Positions 54,649 through 63,362 are shown, counted from the first letter of the stretch. The stretch: 64,000 bases of DNA from Mycobacteroides sp. LB1 (GCF_013449725.1 NZ_JACCFF010000003.1:1-64000); one strand, 5' to 3'. Made by a program: numbers and translations. Notes: generated by a model from the sequence alone, not told the origin.

Positions 54649-54860
54649 GCGTTGCTAACGGCAGTCTCCCGCGTGTTGGGGCGTTGACACGCGGTGTTCC
54701 TTATAATCGTTATAGACCTGTAACCAGGGTTCATGGACGCGGTAGCCCCGCTCCGGTTGGATTCGTCCAACGGGAGGGGATGAGGCTGAGGAACATAGGC
54801 ACTGCAGCTATGGCGGTACTGGTTGGATGCGGCGTGATGCTATTCCTGCGCCGGGCAGGC
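54649..54860. other. Intergenic stretch before map
   Basis: It contains a perfect tataat at 54702-54707 (ttgaca at 54684-54689 is too close to be its -35) and ATG 54780 behind gggagggg. That frame encodes a hydrophobic lipoprotein-like start (AMAVLVGCGVMLFL) but soon runs antisense through map, so a complete gene is not supported. Confidence 0.4.
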
Positions 54861-55628
54861 CTAAACCCGCAGCGTCAGCACTTGAGGGCCGTCCTCGGTG
54901 ATGGCGATGGTGTGCTCGGAATGCGCGCCGCGCGTTCCGTCGGCCATCCGCAACGTCCACCCGTCCGGATCGACGGTGAGCCGGTGGGTTCCGCGCCCGA
55001 ACCACGGTTCCAGCGCCAGCGTCAGACCGGGCTCCAATTTCAATCCCCGTCCTGCCGTTCCCTTGTTCGGGACGTGCGGATCCTCGTGCATGGTGCGCCC
55101 CAGGCCGTGCCCACCGAAATCGGTGTTGATCCGATACCCGGCGCCCTCGGCCACCCCGGCGACCGCCGCCGAGATATCTCCGAGCCGGTTACCCGGCCGA
55201 GCCGCCGCGATCGCCGCATCCAGCGCCGCCCGGGTGGTGTCGATCAGCCGCACATCCTCGGGATCGGGGACGCCGACAATCAGGCTAACCGCGGAGTCGG
55301 CCACCCAGCCGTCGATGCTCACCGCGAAATCCATGCTCAGCAGATCGCCATTAACCAGCATGTAGTCGTGCGGAAGCCCATGCAGTACGGCGTCATTCAC
55401 CGACAGGCAGATGACGTTGCGGAACGGACCGCGCCCAAACGAGGGGGAGTAGTCCCAGTAGCAGGACACCGCTCCGCGTTCGGCGACCATGTCGCGCGCC
55501 CGCTGCTCAAGGTCAAGCAGGTTCACACCTGGCTCGGCGAGCGCCGACAACTCGGACAACACCGAGGCGACGAACCCTCCGGTCACTCGCATGCGCGCGA
55601 TCTCCCCGGGTGACTTCAACTCGATCAC
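54861..55628 (-). CDS. map: Methionine aminopeptidase type I
   Basis: A 255-residue enzyme from GTG 55628 with gaggagg upstream. Metal ligands: Asp in LSMDFAVS, Asp in VADSAVS, His in FGGHGLGR, Glu in ALEPWFG and Glu in AHSEHTI, with the substrate-binding His in HGLPHDY. It removes N-terminal Met from nascent proteins. Unlike ribosomal-operon map genes, this copy is divergent from an XRE regulator with two operator-like palindromes between them, so it is a regulated, probably secondary methionine aminopeptidase. Confidence 0.92.
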   Translation of the reverse strand: MIELKSPGEIARMRVTGGFVASVLSELSALAEPGVNLLDLEQRARDMVAERGAVSCYWDYSPSFGRGPFRNVICLSVNDAVLHGLPHDYMLVNGDLLSMDFAVSIDGWVADSAVSLIVGVPDPEDVRLIDTTRAALDAAIAAARPGNRLGDISAAVAGVAEGAGYRINTDFGGHGLGRTMHEDPHVPNKGTAGRGLKLEPGLTLALEPWFGRGTHRLTVDPDGWTLRMADGTRGAHSEHTIAITEDGPQVLTLRV

Positions 55629-55643
55629 GCGAACCTCCTCAGC

Positions 55644-55657
55644 GGTATTTAAATACC
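55644..55657. promoter_or_regulatory. Palindromic operator 1, map/XRE
   Basis: ggtatttaaatacc, a perfect 14-bp palindrome just upstream of the map ribosome-binding site and identical to the copy at 55672-55685. Confidence 0.8.
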
Positions 55658-55671
55658 ACCTTAGGGCTTTC

Positions 55672-55685
55672 GGTATTTAAATACC
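55672..55685. promoter_or_regulatory. Palindromic operator 2, map/XRE
   Basis: Second identical ggtatttaaatacc, 28 bases centre to centre from the first, that is about 2.7 helical turns, and 18 bases upstream of the XRE gene start. Both copies include AT-rich bases that could overlap -10 boxes of the divergent promoters. Confidence 0.8.
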
Positions 55686-55703
55686 AAGACTAAGGTCGAG
55701 AGC

Positions 55704-55970
55704 ATGGTTCGTCTGCCGCTTACCGCCGAACAACTCGCCGCGGGTAAGCGCTTGGGCGGGCTGCTGCGTTCCGTCCGGGCCGACAGCCCCCTCGACGACA
55801 TCGCCCGTTCCGCCGGCATTTCACCGGAGACGCTGCGCAAGATCGAGACGGGGCGACTACCGACTCCGGCCTTCGGTGTCGTCGTCCAACTGGCCATTGC
55901 ATTGGGCCTCGACCTCAACCACGTCGCTGCCGTCTGGCAAGACCAGGCGGACCTCAGCGCGGTCTCCTGA
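55704..55970 (+). CDS. XRE-family transcriptional regulator
   Basis: An 88-residue single-domain protein. The helix-turn-helix runs LGGLLRSVRADSPLDDIARS, then AGISPETLRKIETGRLPTPAF, the usual XRE recognition layout. It diverges from map across two identical palindromes and most likely represses both itself and map. There is no toxin-like partner gene next to it. Confidence 0.9.
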   Translation: MVRLPLTAEQLAAGKRLGGLLRSVRADSPLDDIARSAGISPETLRKIETGRLPTPAFGVVVQLAIALGLDLNHVAAVWQDQADLSAVS

Positions 55971-56024
55971 CTGGAGTGGAAAACCCCGTGGCCGTTCACT
56001 TCGACGCGGAATAGGCTCACGGCC

Positions 56025-57035
56025 ATGGATCCAGTTGCGGCCCTTCGGGAAATCGCCTACTACAAGGAGCTCGGCCGCGAAGAATCGCGCCGCGTGATGG
56101 CCTACCGTAAGGCCGCCGATGTCATCGCCGCGCTCACTCCCGACGAGCGAGAACGCCACGGCGCCAACAAGACCTGGAAAGGCCTGACCGGGCTGGGCCC
56201 CAAGACGGCCACCGTCGCAGCCGAGGCCTGGGCGGGCAAGGTTCCGGCCACCCTCGAACAACTGCGGGCCAACGCGAAAAGCACGGGCGGCGGCAGCATG
56301 CGAAAAGCGCTTAAGGGTGACCTGCACCTGCACTCCAACTGGTCAGACGGATCTGTACCCATCGCGGAAATGATGAGCACCGCAAAGGCGCTCGGACACG
56401 AGTACTGTGCGCTCACCGACCACTCGCCACGTCTGAGGGTCGCCAACGGCCTCTCCGCTGAACGGCTCTGTGCCCAGCTGACAGTCATCGACGAGCTGCG
56501 AGATCAGATGGCGCCCATGCGAATCCTCACCGGCATCGAGGTTGACATCCTCGACGATGGCGCACTAGACCAGGACCCCGAGCTCCTCGATCAGCTCGAC
56601 ATCGTTGTCGCCAGTGTGCATTCCAAGCTCGCGATGGACTCCGCGGCGATGACCCGCCGCATGATCGCCGCCGTCACCAACCCGCGCGTCGACGTGCTCG
56701 GGCACTGCACGGGACGGCTGGTGGAGGGGGAGCGCGGTATCCGAGGCGAGTCGGCATTCGATGCCGCTGAGGTCTTCCGGGCCTGCCGTGACTCCGGCAC
56801 CGCCGTCGAGATCAACTCTCGCCCGGAACGGCGTGACCCGCCGCGTCGGCTGCTCGACCTCGCGCTGAACATCGGCTGCGACTTCTCCATCGACACCGAT
56901 GCGCACGCGCCGGGGCAGCTGGAGTTCTCCGGATACGGATGCGAACGCGCGCTGGAGGCCGGGGTTCCGGAGGAACGGGTGATCAACACCCGGCCCGTGG
57001 AGCAGCTGTTGGCCAGAACCCGGAAGAGCCGCTAA
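56025..57035 (+). CDS. PHP-domain phosphoesterase with N-terminal helix-hairpin-helix region
   Basis: A 336-residue protein. Residues 1-95 resemble the N-terminal helical/helix-hairpin-helix part of family X polymerases (YRKAADVIAAL ... LTGLGPKTATVAAEAWAG). The PHP domain has metal ligands in GDLHLHSNWSDGS, ALTDHSPR, GIEVDIL, VASVHSKLAM, VLGHCTGR and DTDAHAPGQLEF. This matches the C-terminal PHP domain of bacterial PolX without the polymerase core, and also histidinol phosphatase-like enzymes. It may process DNA 3' ends or a small phosphate; the helix-hairpin-helix favours nucleic acid. Confidence 0.87.
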   Translation: MDPVAALREIAYYKELGREESRRVMAYRKAADVIAALTPDERERHGANKTWKGLTGLGPKTATVAAEAWAGKVPATLEQLRANAKSTGGGSMRKALKGDLHLHSNWSDGSVPIAEMMSTAKALGHEYCALTDHSPRLRVANGLSAERLCAQLTVIDELRDQMAPMRILTGIEVDILDDGALDQDPELLDQLDIVVASVHSKLAMDSAAMTRRMIAAVTNPRVDVLGHCTGRLVEGERGIRGESAFDAAEVFRACRDSGTAVEINSRPERRDPPRRLLDLALNIGCDFSIDTDAHAPGQLEFSGYGCERALEAGVPEERVINTRPVEQLLARTRKSR

Positions 57036-57051
57036 GCGCCTATTGACACTA

Positions 57052-57076
57052 TGAACACATTCGCGCAAAGTGTTCA
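57052..57076. promoter_or_regulatory. Inverted repeat upstream of tetR
   Basis: tgaacac (57052-57058) and gtgttca (57070-57076) separated by 11 bases, between a ttgaca hexamer (57043-57048) and the tetR GTG at 57080. A likely autoregulatory site. Confidence 0.6.
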
Positions 57077-57079
57077 AAC

Positions 57080-57688
57080 GTGAAGCTCGTGAAGACGACC
57101 GGCCCGCGTGGTGAAGTACCCGAACCAATCGTCGCGGCCGTCGCTCAGACCCTGGTCCGCTCGGGAATTCAACGGTTCAGCCTGTCGGCCGCTGCCGATG
57201 AGGCCGGTGTCTCGCGCGGAACCATCTACAACTGGTTTGGCGGCAAAAAGGAAGCCATCGACGTCGCCGTCGGCTTCATCGCGAGCGCCTTCATCGAGCT
57301 GTTCGCCGGGGCCGTGAGCGCCAAGACCACGCTCACCGACCAGGTCGGCGAGGCCGCGGTACGCATCAGCGACCACCGGGCCTGGTCGGATCGTCTGGAC
57401 CCGACGCTGCATGTCTCCAACGTCCTGGAACTGGTCCTCGACGAGTGCGGCGACGATCTGATGCGCCGGTCCGTCGAGTTCTGGGTGCCCCAGGTCGAGG
57501 CCGCCCGGGACCGCGGCGAGATCGGCGGGGACGTCGACGCCACCGAGGCGGCCGAATGGATTATGCGAACCCTGATGAGCATCGAAGTGCTGCCTGCCAT
57601 CTCTCTCGACCTGAAGGACCCGGCCGCGGTGCGCGACTACTTCTCCCGATTCATCCTGGGCGGACTGTCCGCCGCAGGCAGGAAATAG
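57080..57688 (+). CDS. TetR-family regulator heading the monooxygenase operon
   Basis: A 202-residue regulator from GTG 57080. Helix-turn-helix: RFSLSAAADEAGVSRGTIYNWFGGKKEAIDVAV region. It ends one base before the ATG of the flavin monooxygenase, so it is the first gene of the catabolic operon that continues to at least 63275 and probably regulates it through the inverted repeat lying just upstream of its start. Confidence 0.9.
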   Translation: MKLVKTTGPRGEVPEPIVAAVAQTLVRSGIQRFSLSAAADEAGVSRGTIYNWFGGKKEAIDVAVGFIASAFIELFAGAVSAKTTLTDQVGEAAVRISDHRAWSDRLDPTLHVSNVLELVLDECGDDLMRRSVEFWVPQVEAARDRGEIGGDVDATEAAEWIMRTLMSIEVLPAISLDLKDPAAVRDYFSRFILGGLSAAGRK

Positions 57689-57689
57689 C

Positions 57690-59279
57690 ATGAGTGACAT
57701 CGATTTTCAGGTCGCGATCATCGGCGCGGGTCCCGGCGGTATCGCAGCCGCCCATTACCTGCTGGAACAGGGTATCGACGATTTCGTGATCCTGGACCGC
57801 GCCGACGACTTCGGCGGCACGTGGCGTGACAATACCTATCCGGGCCTCGGTGTCGACATCCCGGTCCTGTTCTATCAGTTGAGTTTTGCGCGAACAGGGC
57901 AGTGGAAGAGGCTGTTCGCCGACGGTGCCGATATCCAGCGTTATCACCTGTCGGTGGTGGAAAACCTGGGACTGCGCAGACATTTCCAGGGTGGCAGCGC
58001 GGTCACCGCGCAACGGTGGAGTGAAGACGGTGACCACTGGGAGCTGACGATCGCCGGGAGACCGGGCATCCGGGCCCGATATGTCATCAGTGCGGTGGGC
58101 GGATACATCGACGCCAAACCCGGACCCGATATCCCCGGTCTCGACGACTTTCGTGGCAGAACCATGCGGCCCAACGCGTGGGATCACTCGTACGATCACG
58201 CCGGCAAGCGCATCGCGGTCATTGGGACCGGCTCCAGCGGCATCCAGATTGCCCCCGCCGTCGCGGAAACGGCCGCATCGGTCACGACATTCCAGCGCAC
58301 TCCCGCGTGGATCATTCCCAAACCCAACCCGGATCTCTCGCCGCGTGCCCAGCGGATCCTGAACGCACCCTTCATCCTGACCGTCATCAACGCGGTGATC
58401 GTCGCGGCCATGGACGCCGCGCAGGCCATGTTGTTCCACCTGCTGCCACTCCTACCGGAATCGATACTGCGCGTATTGATTCCCCGCTACGACGATATGG
58501 CACGGCGCTGGTACCGCGCGCTACTGCGCGGCACTGTCAGAGATCCCGCGCTGCGCGACGCCCTGATGCCGAGCTACGGAATCCTCGCACGACGCACCGT
58601 CCTATCGAACGATTTCCTGCAGGCGGTGGACGCCGGAACCGTGCGCCTGGTCACCGAACCCATCCTGCGGGTCACCGAAACCGGCATCGAGACAGCGAGT
58701 GGCGCGCAGCACGAGGTCGATCTCCTGGTCTTGGCCACCGGCTACGAGATATACACCGACCCGGAGCACTACAAACCGGGAACCATCGAGGGCCGCAACG
58801 GGTTCGACCTCGGCGAGTACTACCGCGACCATGAGATGCGGACCTACGGTGGCTCGGCGCTACCCGGCTTGCCCAATCGATGGGTGCTGGTAGGCCCCGA
58901 AGGCAACCAGGGGCAGGGGTGGCACGCCATGGTGGAGGCCAATGCGCGCCACGCCGCACGCGTCATCGCCGAATCGAGTCGCACCCACCGCGAGGTTGCG
59001 GAAGTCAGTCAGCGAGCCTTCGACAAGTGGGTGCGGCGAATGGCCCATCAAGGCAAGGCGATCCGGCTGTACGCCACCGACTGCCAGCCACCACTAAGCA
59101 CCTATTTCGTCAACTCCAAGGGGGAGGCGCGGTACTACCGGCCCCAAACGGTGAGTGAAATGAACTGGTTTTCAAAGCATTCCCCGCTTTCCGACTACTC
59201 CTTCCGCCCCGCGACCATCCGAGAAAAGGTGTCCGATGACAGCCCAGTCAGCCCAGTCAGCCCAGTCAGCTCAGCGTGA
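57690..59279 (+). CDS. Flavin-containing monooxygenase with altered fingerprint
   Basis: A 529-residue flavoprotein with FAD motif IIGAGPGGIAAAHYL, GGTWRDNTYPGLGVDIP, and NADPH motif VIGTGSSGIQIAPAV. It belongs with Baeyer-Villiger-type monooxygenases, but the fingerprint reads FRGRTMRPNAWDH: the conserved His is Arg. Activity may be altered. A hydrophobic stretch near residues 225-255 (FILTVINAVIVAAM) is unusual and may contact membrane. The last 44 bases overlap the SDR gene, in a 9-bp repeat tract that gives the C-terminus PVSPVSPVS. Confidence 0.88.
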   Translation: MSDIDFQVAIIGAGPGGIAAAHYLLEQGIDDFVILDRADDFGGTWRDNTYPGLGVDIPVLFYQLSFARTGQWKRLFADGADIQRYHLSVVENLGLRRHFQGGSAVTAQRWSEDGDHWELTIAGRPGIRARYVISAVGGYIDAKPGPDIPGLDDFRGRTMRPNAWDHSYDHAGKRIAVIGTGSSGIQIAPAVAETAASVTTFQRTPAWIIPKPNPDLSPRAQRILNAPFILTVINAVIVAAMDAAQAMLFHLLPLLPESILRVLIPRYDDMARRWYRALLRGTVRDPALRDALMPSYGILARRTVLSNDFLQAVDAGTVRLVTEPILRVTETGIETASGAQHEVDLLVLATGYEIYTDPEHYKPGTIEGRNGFDLGEYYRDHEMRTYGGSALPGLPNRWVLVGPEGNQGQGWHAMVEANARHAARVIAESSRTHREVAEVSQRAFDKWVRRMAHQGKAIRLYATDCQPPLSTYFVNSKGEARYYRPQTVSEMNWFSKHSPLSDYSFRPATIREKVSDDSPVSPVSPVSSA

Positions 59280-60093
59280 TAAGCCGCTCACCGGGCGGGT
59301 CGCCTACATCACCGGGGCTGGGCGCGGCCAGGGCCGTGCCCATGCCATCCGGCTCGCTGCTGACGGCGCCGATATCGTGGCCATCGACACCTGCGACAAG
59401 CCGTCGCCCTATAACGAATACCCGGCAACCACGGCCGAAGATTTCGACGAAACCGTTTCCGCAGTACAGGATCTCGGCCGGGAGATTATCGCCGAACGCA
59501 TCGACGTGCGTGACCTCGCCGGACAGCAGAAGGTGATCAACGAGGCCATCACCCGATTCGGGCGCCTGGACATCGTGGTCGCCAATGCGGGCATCGCCAG
59601 CTGGGCGCGGCTCTGGGAGATCGAGCCCGACCAGTGGCGTGACGTCATCGACATCAACCTGACCGGTGTCTGGAACACCATAAAGGCGGCGGTGCCCGCG
59701 ATGATCGAAGCAGGTAACGGCGGGTCCATCATTACGGTCAGTTCCTCGGCCGGGATCAAGGCCATGCCGGGCTGCGGACACTATGTCGCAGCCAAGTTCG
59801 GTGTCGTGGGTTTGACCAATTCGTTGGCAGTTGAGCTGGGGGAGTATGGGATTCGCGTCAACTCCATCCACCCGTACGGAACCAACACGCCACTGGCGGC
59901 CGACGAGTCGGTGTTGAGGATGTTCGAGAAGTACCCGGGATACCTGCAGAGCTTCAGCCAGACCCTGGTGGACAACGACAGGCTTGTCGAACCCGCGGAG
60001 ATCGCCGAGGTGGTGGCCTGGCTTGCAGGCGATGCATCCGGCGTCATGACCGGCGCGCAGGTTCCCGTCGACAAGGGGTATCTCAAGCGATGA
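59236..60093 (+). CDS. Mycofactocin-type SDR oxidoreductase
   Basis: A 285-residue SDR from ATG 59236, overlapping the monooxygenase gene by 44 bases. Motifs TGAGRGQG, NAG in VANAGIAS, catalytic Ser in TVSSSAGI and YVAAK, with the insertion IDTCDKPSPYNEYPATTAED that marks mycofactocin-coupled SDRs. The N-terminal QSAQSAQSAQ tract is encoded by the 9-bp repeat. It should oxidise an alcohol, with the cofactor recycled by mycofactocin. The P450 gene overlaps its stop as ATGA. Confidence 0.9.
   Translation: MTAQSAQSAQSAQRDKPLTGRVAYITGAGRGQGRAHAIRLAADGADIVAIDTCDKPSPYNEYPATTAEDFDETVSAVQDLGREIIAERIDVRDLAGQQKVINEAITRFGRLDIVVANAGIASWARLWEIEPDQWRDVIDINLTGVWNTIKAAVPAMIEAGNGGSIITVSSSAGIKAMPGCGHYVAAKFGVVGLTNSLAVELGEYGIRVNSIHPYGTNTPLAADESVLRMFEKYPGYLQSFSQTLVDNDRLVEPAEIAEVVAWLAGDASGVMTGAQVPVDKGYLKR
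59241..59267 (+). repeat. 9-bp tandem repeat read in two frames
   Basis: Three copies of agcccagtc plus a degenerate fourth (agctcagcg, 59268-59276). It codes for PVS repeats at the end of one protein and SAQ repeats at the start of the next. Confidence 0.9.
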
Positions 60094-61325
60094 CCGTCTG
60101 TCCGTTCGCGCCGGGGTTCGATTTCACCGACCCTGACCTCATTCAGCAGCGAATCCCCGTCGAGGAGTTCGCGTATCTCCGCAAGACCGAGCCCATCTGG
60201 TGGAACGCCCAGCCCAGGGGAGTCGCCGGGTTCGACGACGACGGCTACTGGGCGGTCACCAAACATGATGATGTCAAAGAGGTATCGCGCCTCAATGAGG
60301 TGTTCTCCAACAGTGCGAACACGACGGTGGTGCGCTACAACGAGGACATCACCGCCGAGCAACTTGACATCCAGCGCGAGAATTTGCTCATCGACATGGA
60401 CGAACCCAAGCACCGGATCCTGCGGCGCATCGTGTCACCGCTGTTCACACCGAAGGCCGTCAATGGACTGCATGAACGGCTTGTCCTCCGCGCCCAGGAC
60501 ATCGTGGAATCGGCCGCCGAAAAGTCCAGCGGCAATTTCGTTTCCGATATCGCCTCAGTGCTGCCCATGCACGCTATCGCGGATCTGGTGGGCATCCCGG
60601 AGGCGGACCGCCAGCAGGTGCTGGACTGGACAAACCAGATGTTCGCCTATGACGACCCAGCCATCGGCAAAGATTCTGCCACCGCCGCAACTGTTTCCAT
60701 GCTGGGTTACGCGTACGCGATGGCCGAAGAGCGGCAAAAGAATCCGCAAGACGACATTCTCACCGGGCTGGTCCAGGGCGCCTACGACGACCGTCCGCTG
60801 ACCCCGCTGGAGTTCGCCTACTTCGTCATCCAGCTCATGGTCGCGGGCAATGAGACCTCGCGCAATGCCATCACACACGGGGTGCTCGCCTTCGCGGACA
60901 ACCCCACCCAATGGGAGCTGTATCGGCAGCACCGTCCGCAGACCACCGCGGACGAGATCATCCGATGGGCCAGTCCCATCATCGCCTTCCAGCGCACCGC
61001 GCTGCAGGATGTTGAACTCGCCGCAGTGCACATCAGGAAGGGGCAACGTGTCGGAATGTTCTACGCCTCGGCCAACTTCGACGAGGAGGTATTCGACGAC
61101 CCGTTCACCTTCAACATCGAGCGCGACCCCAACCCGCACCTCGCATTCGGCGGCCACGGGATTCACTACTGCCTGGGCGCGAACCTCGCCCGGCTGGAGA
61201 TCGGCATCATGTTCGACGCCATGGCCGACAGGCTGCCGGACCTGACACCGACCGGTGCGGCCACCCGGTTCCGGTCGGGCTGGATCAACGGCGTGGTGTC
61301 GCTGCCCGCGAGTTACCTCGGCTGA
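60090..61325 (+). CDS. Cytochrome P450, CYP125-like
   Basis: A 411-residue P450. Heme ligand Cys361 in FGGHGIHYCLGANLA, I-helix AGNETSRNA (from 252), and EIIRW (ExxR, 289-292). It aligns closely with CYP125 of M. tuberculosis over long blocks (PGFDFTDPDL, RLPVAEFA-like IPVEEFAYLRKTEPIWWN, ASANFDEEVFDDPFTFNI), an enzyme that hydroxylates the terminal carbon of the cholesterol side chain. A steroid or branched lipid substrate is therefore likely, but another CYP125-related subfamily is possible. No ferredoxin gene is adjacent. Confidence 0.9.
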   Translation: MTVCPFAPGFDFTDPDLIQQRIPVEEFAYLRKTEPIWWNAQPRGVAGFDDDGYWAVTKHDDVKEVSRLNEVFSNSANTTVVRYNEDITAEQLDIQRENLLIDMDEPKHRILRRIVSPLFTPKAVNGLHERLVLRAQDIVESAAEKSSGNFVSDIASVLPMHAIADLVGIPEADRQQVLDWTNQMFAYDDPAIGKDSATAATVSMLGYAYAMAEERQKNPQDDILTGLVQGAYDDRPLTPLEFAYFVIQLMVAGNETSRNAITHGVLAFADNPTQWELYRQHRPQTTADEIIRWASPIIAFQRTALQDVELAAVHIRKGQRVGMFYASANFDEEVFDDPFTFNIERDPNPHLAFGGHGIHYCLGANLARLEIGIMFDAMADRLPDLTPTGAATRFRSGWINGVVSLPASYLG

Positions 61326-61337
61326 GCGGCGACTTCG

Positions 61338-63275
61338 GTGCGCAACCGGTACGCGGGTCACCCCTTTTCCACCCCTACGCAGGAGATCGCCGCGGCTCTC
61401 GAGGCCGTTAGCATCCCCACTCTGTTGTTGTCTCTCGTGCACATCACCGGCGATCCGCGCTACATCCGCGAGTTCAAGCAGGCCGCCACCTTCCTCAACG
61501 AAGTCCAGGGCTTCATGTCCGAGGAGGATAAGGAGCGGGCGCGGAAGGTGGCCCTTGAAGCAATCGTCGAGTACCGGGAGCGGGGATGCCCGGAGCCGGC
61601 GCCACTGGATGCGGACCTTGTCCGAGAGATGATGAATTGGGCAGCATGCGAGGAGGTTCCGAACGAATATCTGCCGCTGATTCTGGAGGAACTCGATCTG
61701 GACGGTGTAGATCCACGACGCGCCGCGCCGCTGGATTCAGGCCACACCGACACGCTGCCCGTCGTGGTGATCGGCTGTGGGGAATCGGGGATCTTGGCGG
61801 GAATCAGGCTCGCACAGGCCAACATCCCCTTCACCATCGTCGAGAAGAACGCCGGTCCCGGTGGAACATGGTGGGAGAATACGTATCCCGGCGCCCGCGT
61901 GGACGTCGCCAACCATTTCTACTGCTACAGCTTCGAGCCGAGTGATGGCTGGAGCCACTACTTCGCCGAGCAGCCCGAGCTACGTGAGTACTTCCAGACC
62001 GTCGTCGACAAGCACGGTCTGGATGAGCATGTGCTGTGGGAATCCGAGGTCGAGTCGGCCACCTGGGAGGAACAGGACGCGCTATGGGTGGTCCGGGTCC
62101 GCGCGGCAAGCGGTGAAATACAAGAGCTTCGGGCACGGGCCGTCATCAGCGCGGTGGGTCAGCTCAACCGCCCGAACATCCCGGCCGTCGACGGCGCCGG
62201 CGCCTTCGCGGGTCCGGCCTTCCACTCCGCGCGGTGGGATGGCTCGGTGGATATCACCGGAAAGCGCGTCGCCCTTATCGGTGCGGGCGCCAGTGGATTT
62301 CAGATTGCGCCCGCCATCGCCGAGAAGGTCGAGCACCTCACGGTGTTTCAGCGCACCCCGCAGTGGATGTTCCCCAACGCCATGTACCACGACCAGGTCG
62401 AGGACGGCGTGCGATGGGCCATGAAGCATCTTCCGTTCTACGGCCGCTGGTATCGGTTCCTCCTCATGTGGCCCGGTGCCGATAAGGGGCTCGACGCCGC
62501 CGAGATTGATCCCGACTATCCCGACCAGGGCTATGCGGTCAGTGCGATCAACGCTGCGGCCCGAATGATGTTCACCGACTGGATAACCCGGCAGGTGGGC
62601 GACGACGAACAGCTTCTCGCACAGGTACTGCCCGATTACCCAGCGACCGGTAAGCGAACGCTCCAGGACAACGGAAGCTGGTTGCGAACCCTGCGTCGCG
62701 ACAATGTCGAGCTGGTACGCACATCCATCGAACGGATCGAGCGGGATGGCGTCGTCACCGAGGATGGCACGATTCACCTCGCCGACGTGATCGTGTATGC
62801 CACGGGATTCAGGGCCACCGAGGTGCTGTGGCCGCTGCGGATCGTGGGACGTGACGGCGTCGAGCTGCGCAGCATGTGGGGTGACCGGCCCTACGCGCAT
62901 CGCGGAATCACCGTCCCCGGATTCCCCAACTTCTTCATCATCTACGGGCCCGGCACCCACCTGGCGCACGGCGGGAGCCTCATCTTCCAGTCCGAATTGC
63001 AGATGCGGTACATCACGCAATGCCTCGAACGCTTGGCCGGTGAGAGCCGACTGGCGATGGAACCGGAGCCGCAGCCCGCGGCGGACTGGCACCGGCGCAC
63101 GCAGGAGCGGATCAACAAGATGGTGTGGTCGCACCCGGCCGTCGAACATTCCTACTTCAAGAATGCAGATGGGGAGATACACACCGTCAGCCCCTGGCGT
63201 CTGCCCGAGTACTGGCACGCCGTTCGGCGTCCCGACTGGTCGGAGTACGTGTTCACCGGGGCCGGACGGCCCTGA
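61338..63275 (+). CDS. HAPMO-like Baeyer-Villiger monooxygenase
   Basis: A 645-residue flavoprotein from GTG 61338. About 135 residues precede the FAD motif (VVIGCGESGILAGIRLAQ), as in 4-hydroxyacetophenone monooxygenase, whose N-terminal extension is needed for folding. The fingerprint FAGPAFHSARWDG and the second motif LIGAGASGFQIAPAI are intact. HAPMO-type enzymes turn aryl or alkyl ketones into esters. It follows the P450 gene by 12 bases, so successive hydroxylation, alcohol oxidation by the SDR and Baeyer-Villiger cleavage could be one route. Confidence 0.9.
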   Translation: MRNRYAGHPFSTPTQEIAAALEAVSIPTLLLSLVHITGDPRYIREFKQAATFLNEVQGFMSEEDKERARKVALEAIVEYRERGCPEPAPLDADLVREMMNWAACEEVPNEYLPLILEELDLDGVDPRRAAPLDSGHTDTLPVVVIGCGESGILAGIRLAQANIPFTIVEKNAGPGGTWWENTYPGARVDVANHFYCYSFEPSDGWSHYFAEQPELREYFQTVVDKHGLDEHVLWESEVESATWEEQDALWVVRVRAASGEIQELRARAVISAVGQLNRPNIPAVDGAGAFAGPAFHSARWDGSVDITGKRVALIGAGASGFQIAPAIAEKVEHLTVFQRTPQWMFPNAMYHDQVEDGVRWAMKHLPFYGRWYRFLLMWPGADKGLDAAEIDPDYPDQGYAVSAINAAARMMFTDWITRQVGDDEQLLAQVLPDYPATGKRTLQDNGSWLRTLRRDNVELVRTSIERIERDGVVTEDGTIHLADVIVYATGFRATEVLWPLRIVGRDGVELRSMWGDRPYAHRGITVPGFPNFFIIYGPGTHLAHGGSLIFQSELQMRYITQCLERLAGESRLAMEPEPQPAADWHRRTQERINKMVWSHPAVEHSYFKNADGEIHTVSPWRLPEYWHAVRRPDWSEYVFTGAGRP

Positions 63276-63350
63276 CCTGCGGTGTCGCTGGCACAGAGTG
63301 CGCACGATTGCAAGGGCCTAACTTTACTTTTCTCACCGAACTGTAAGCGG

Positions 63351-63356
63351 TAGCAT
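63351..63356 (+). promoter_or_regulatory. -10 box of a probable leaderless transcript
   Basis: tagcat fits the mycobacterial TANNNT -10 pattern and ends six bases before the ATG at 63363, so transcription would start at or next to the first base of the start codon. There is no ribosome-binding site. Confidence 0.6.
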
Positions 63357-63362
63357 CGCGGC

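Noticed and set aside
54780..55613. 277-codon frame over map on the plus strand
   Set aside because: Beyond the first 30 codons it is the antisense of map and shows no protein-like features; only the start region was kept as an observation.
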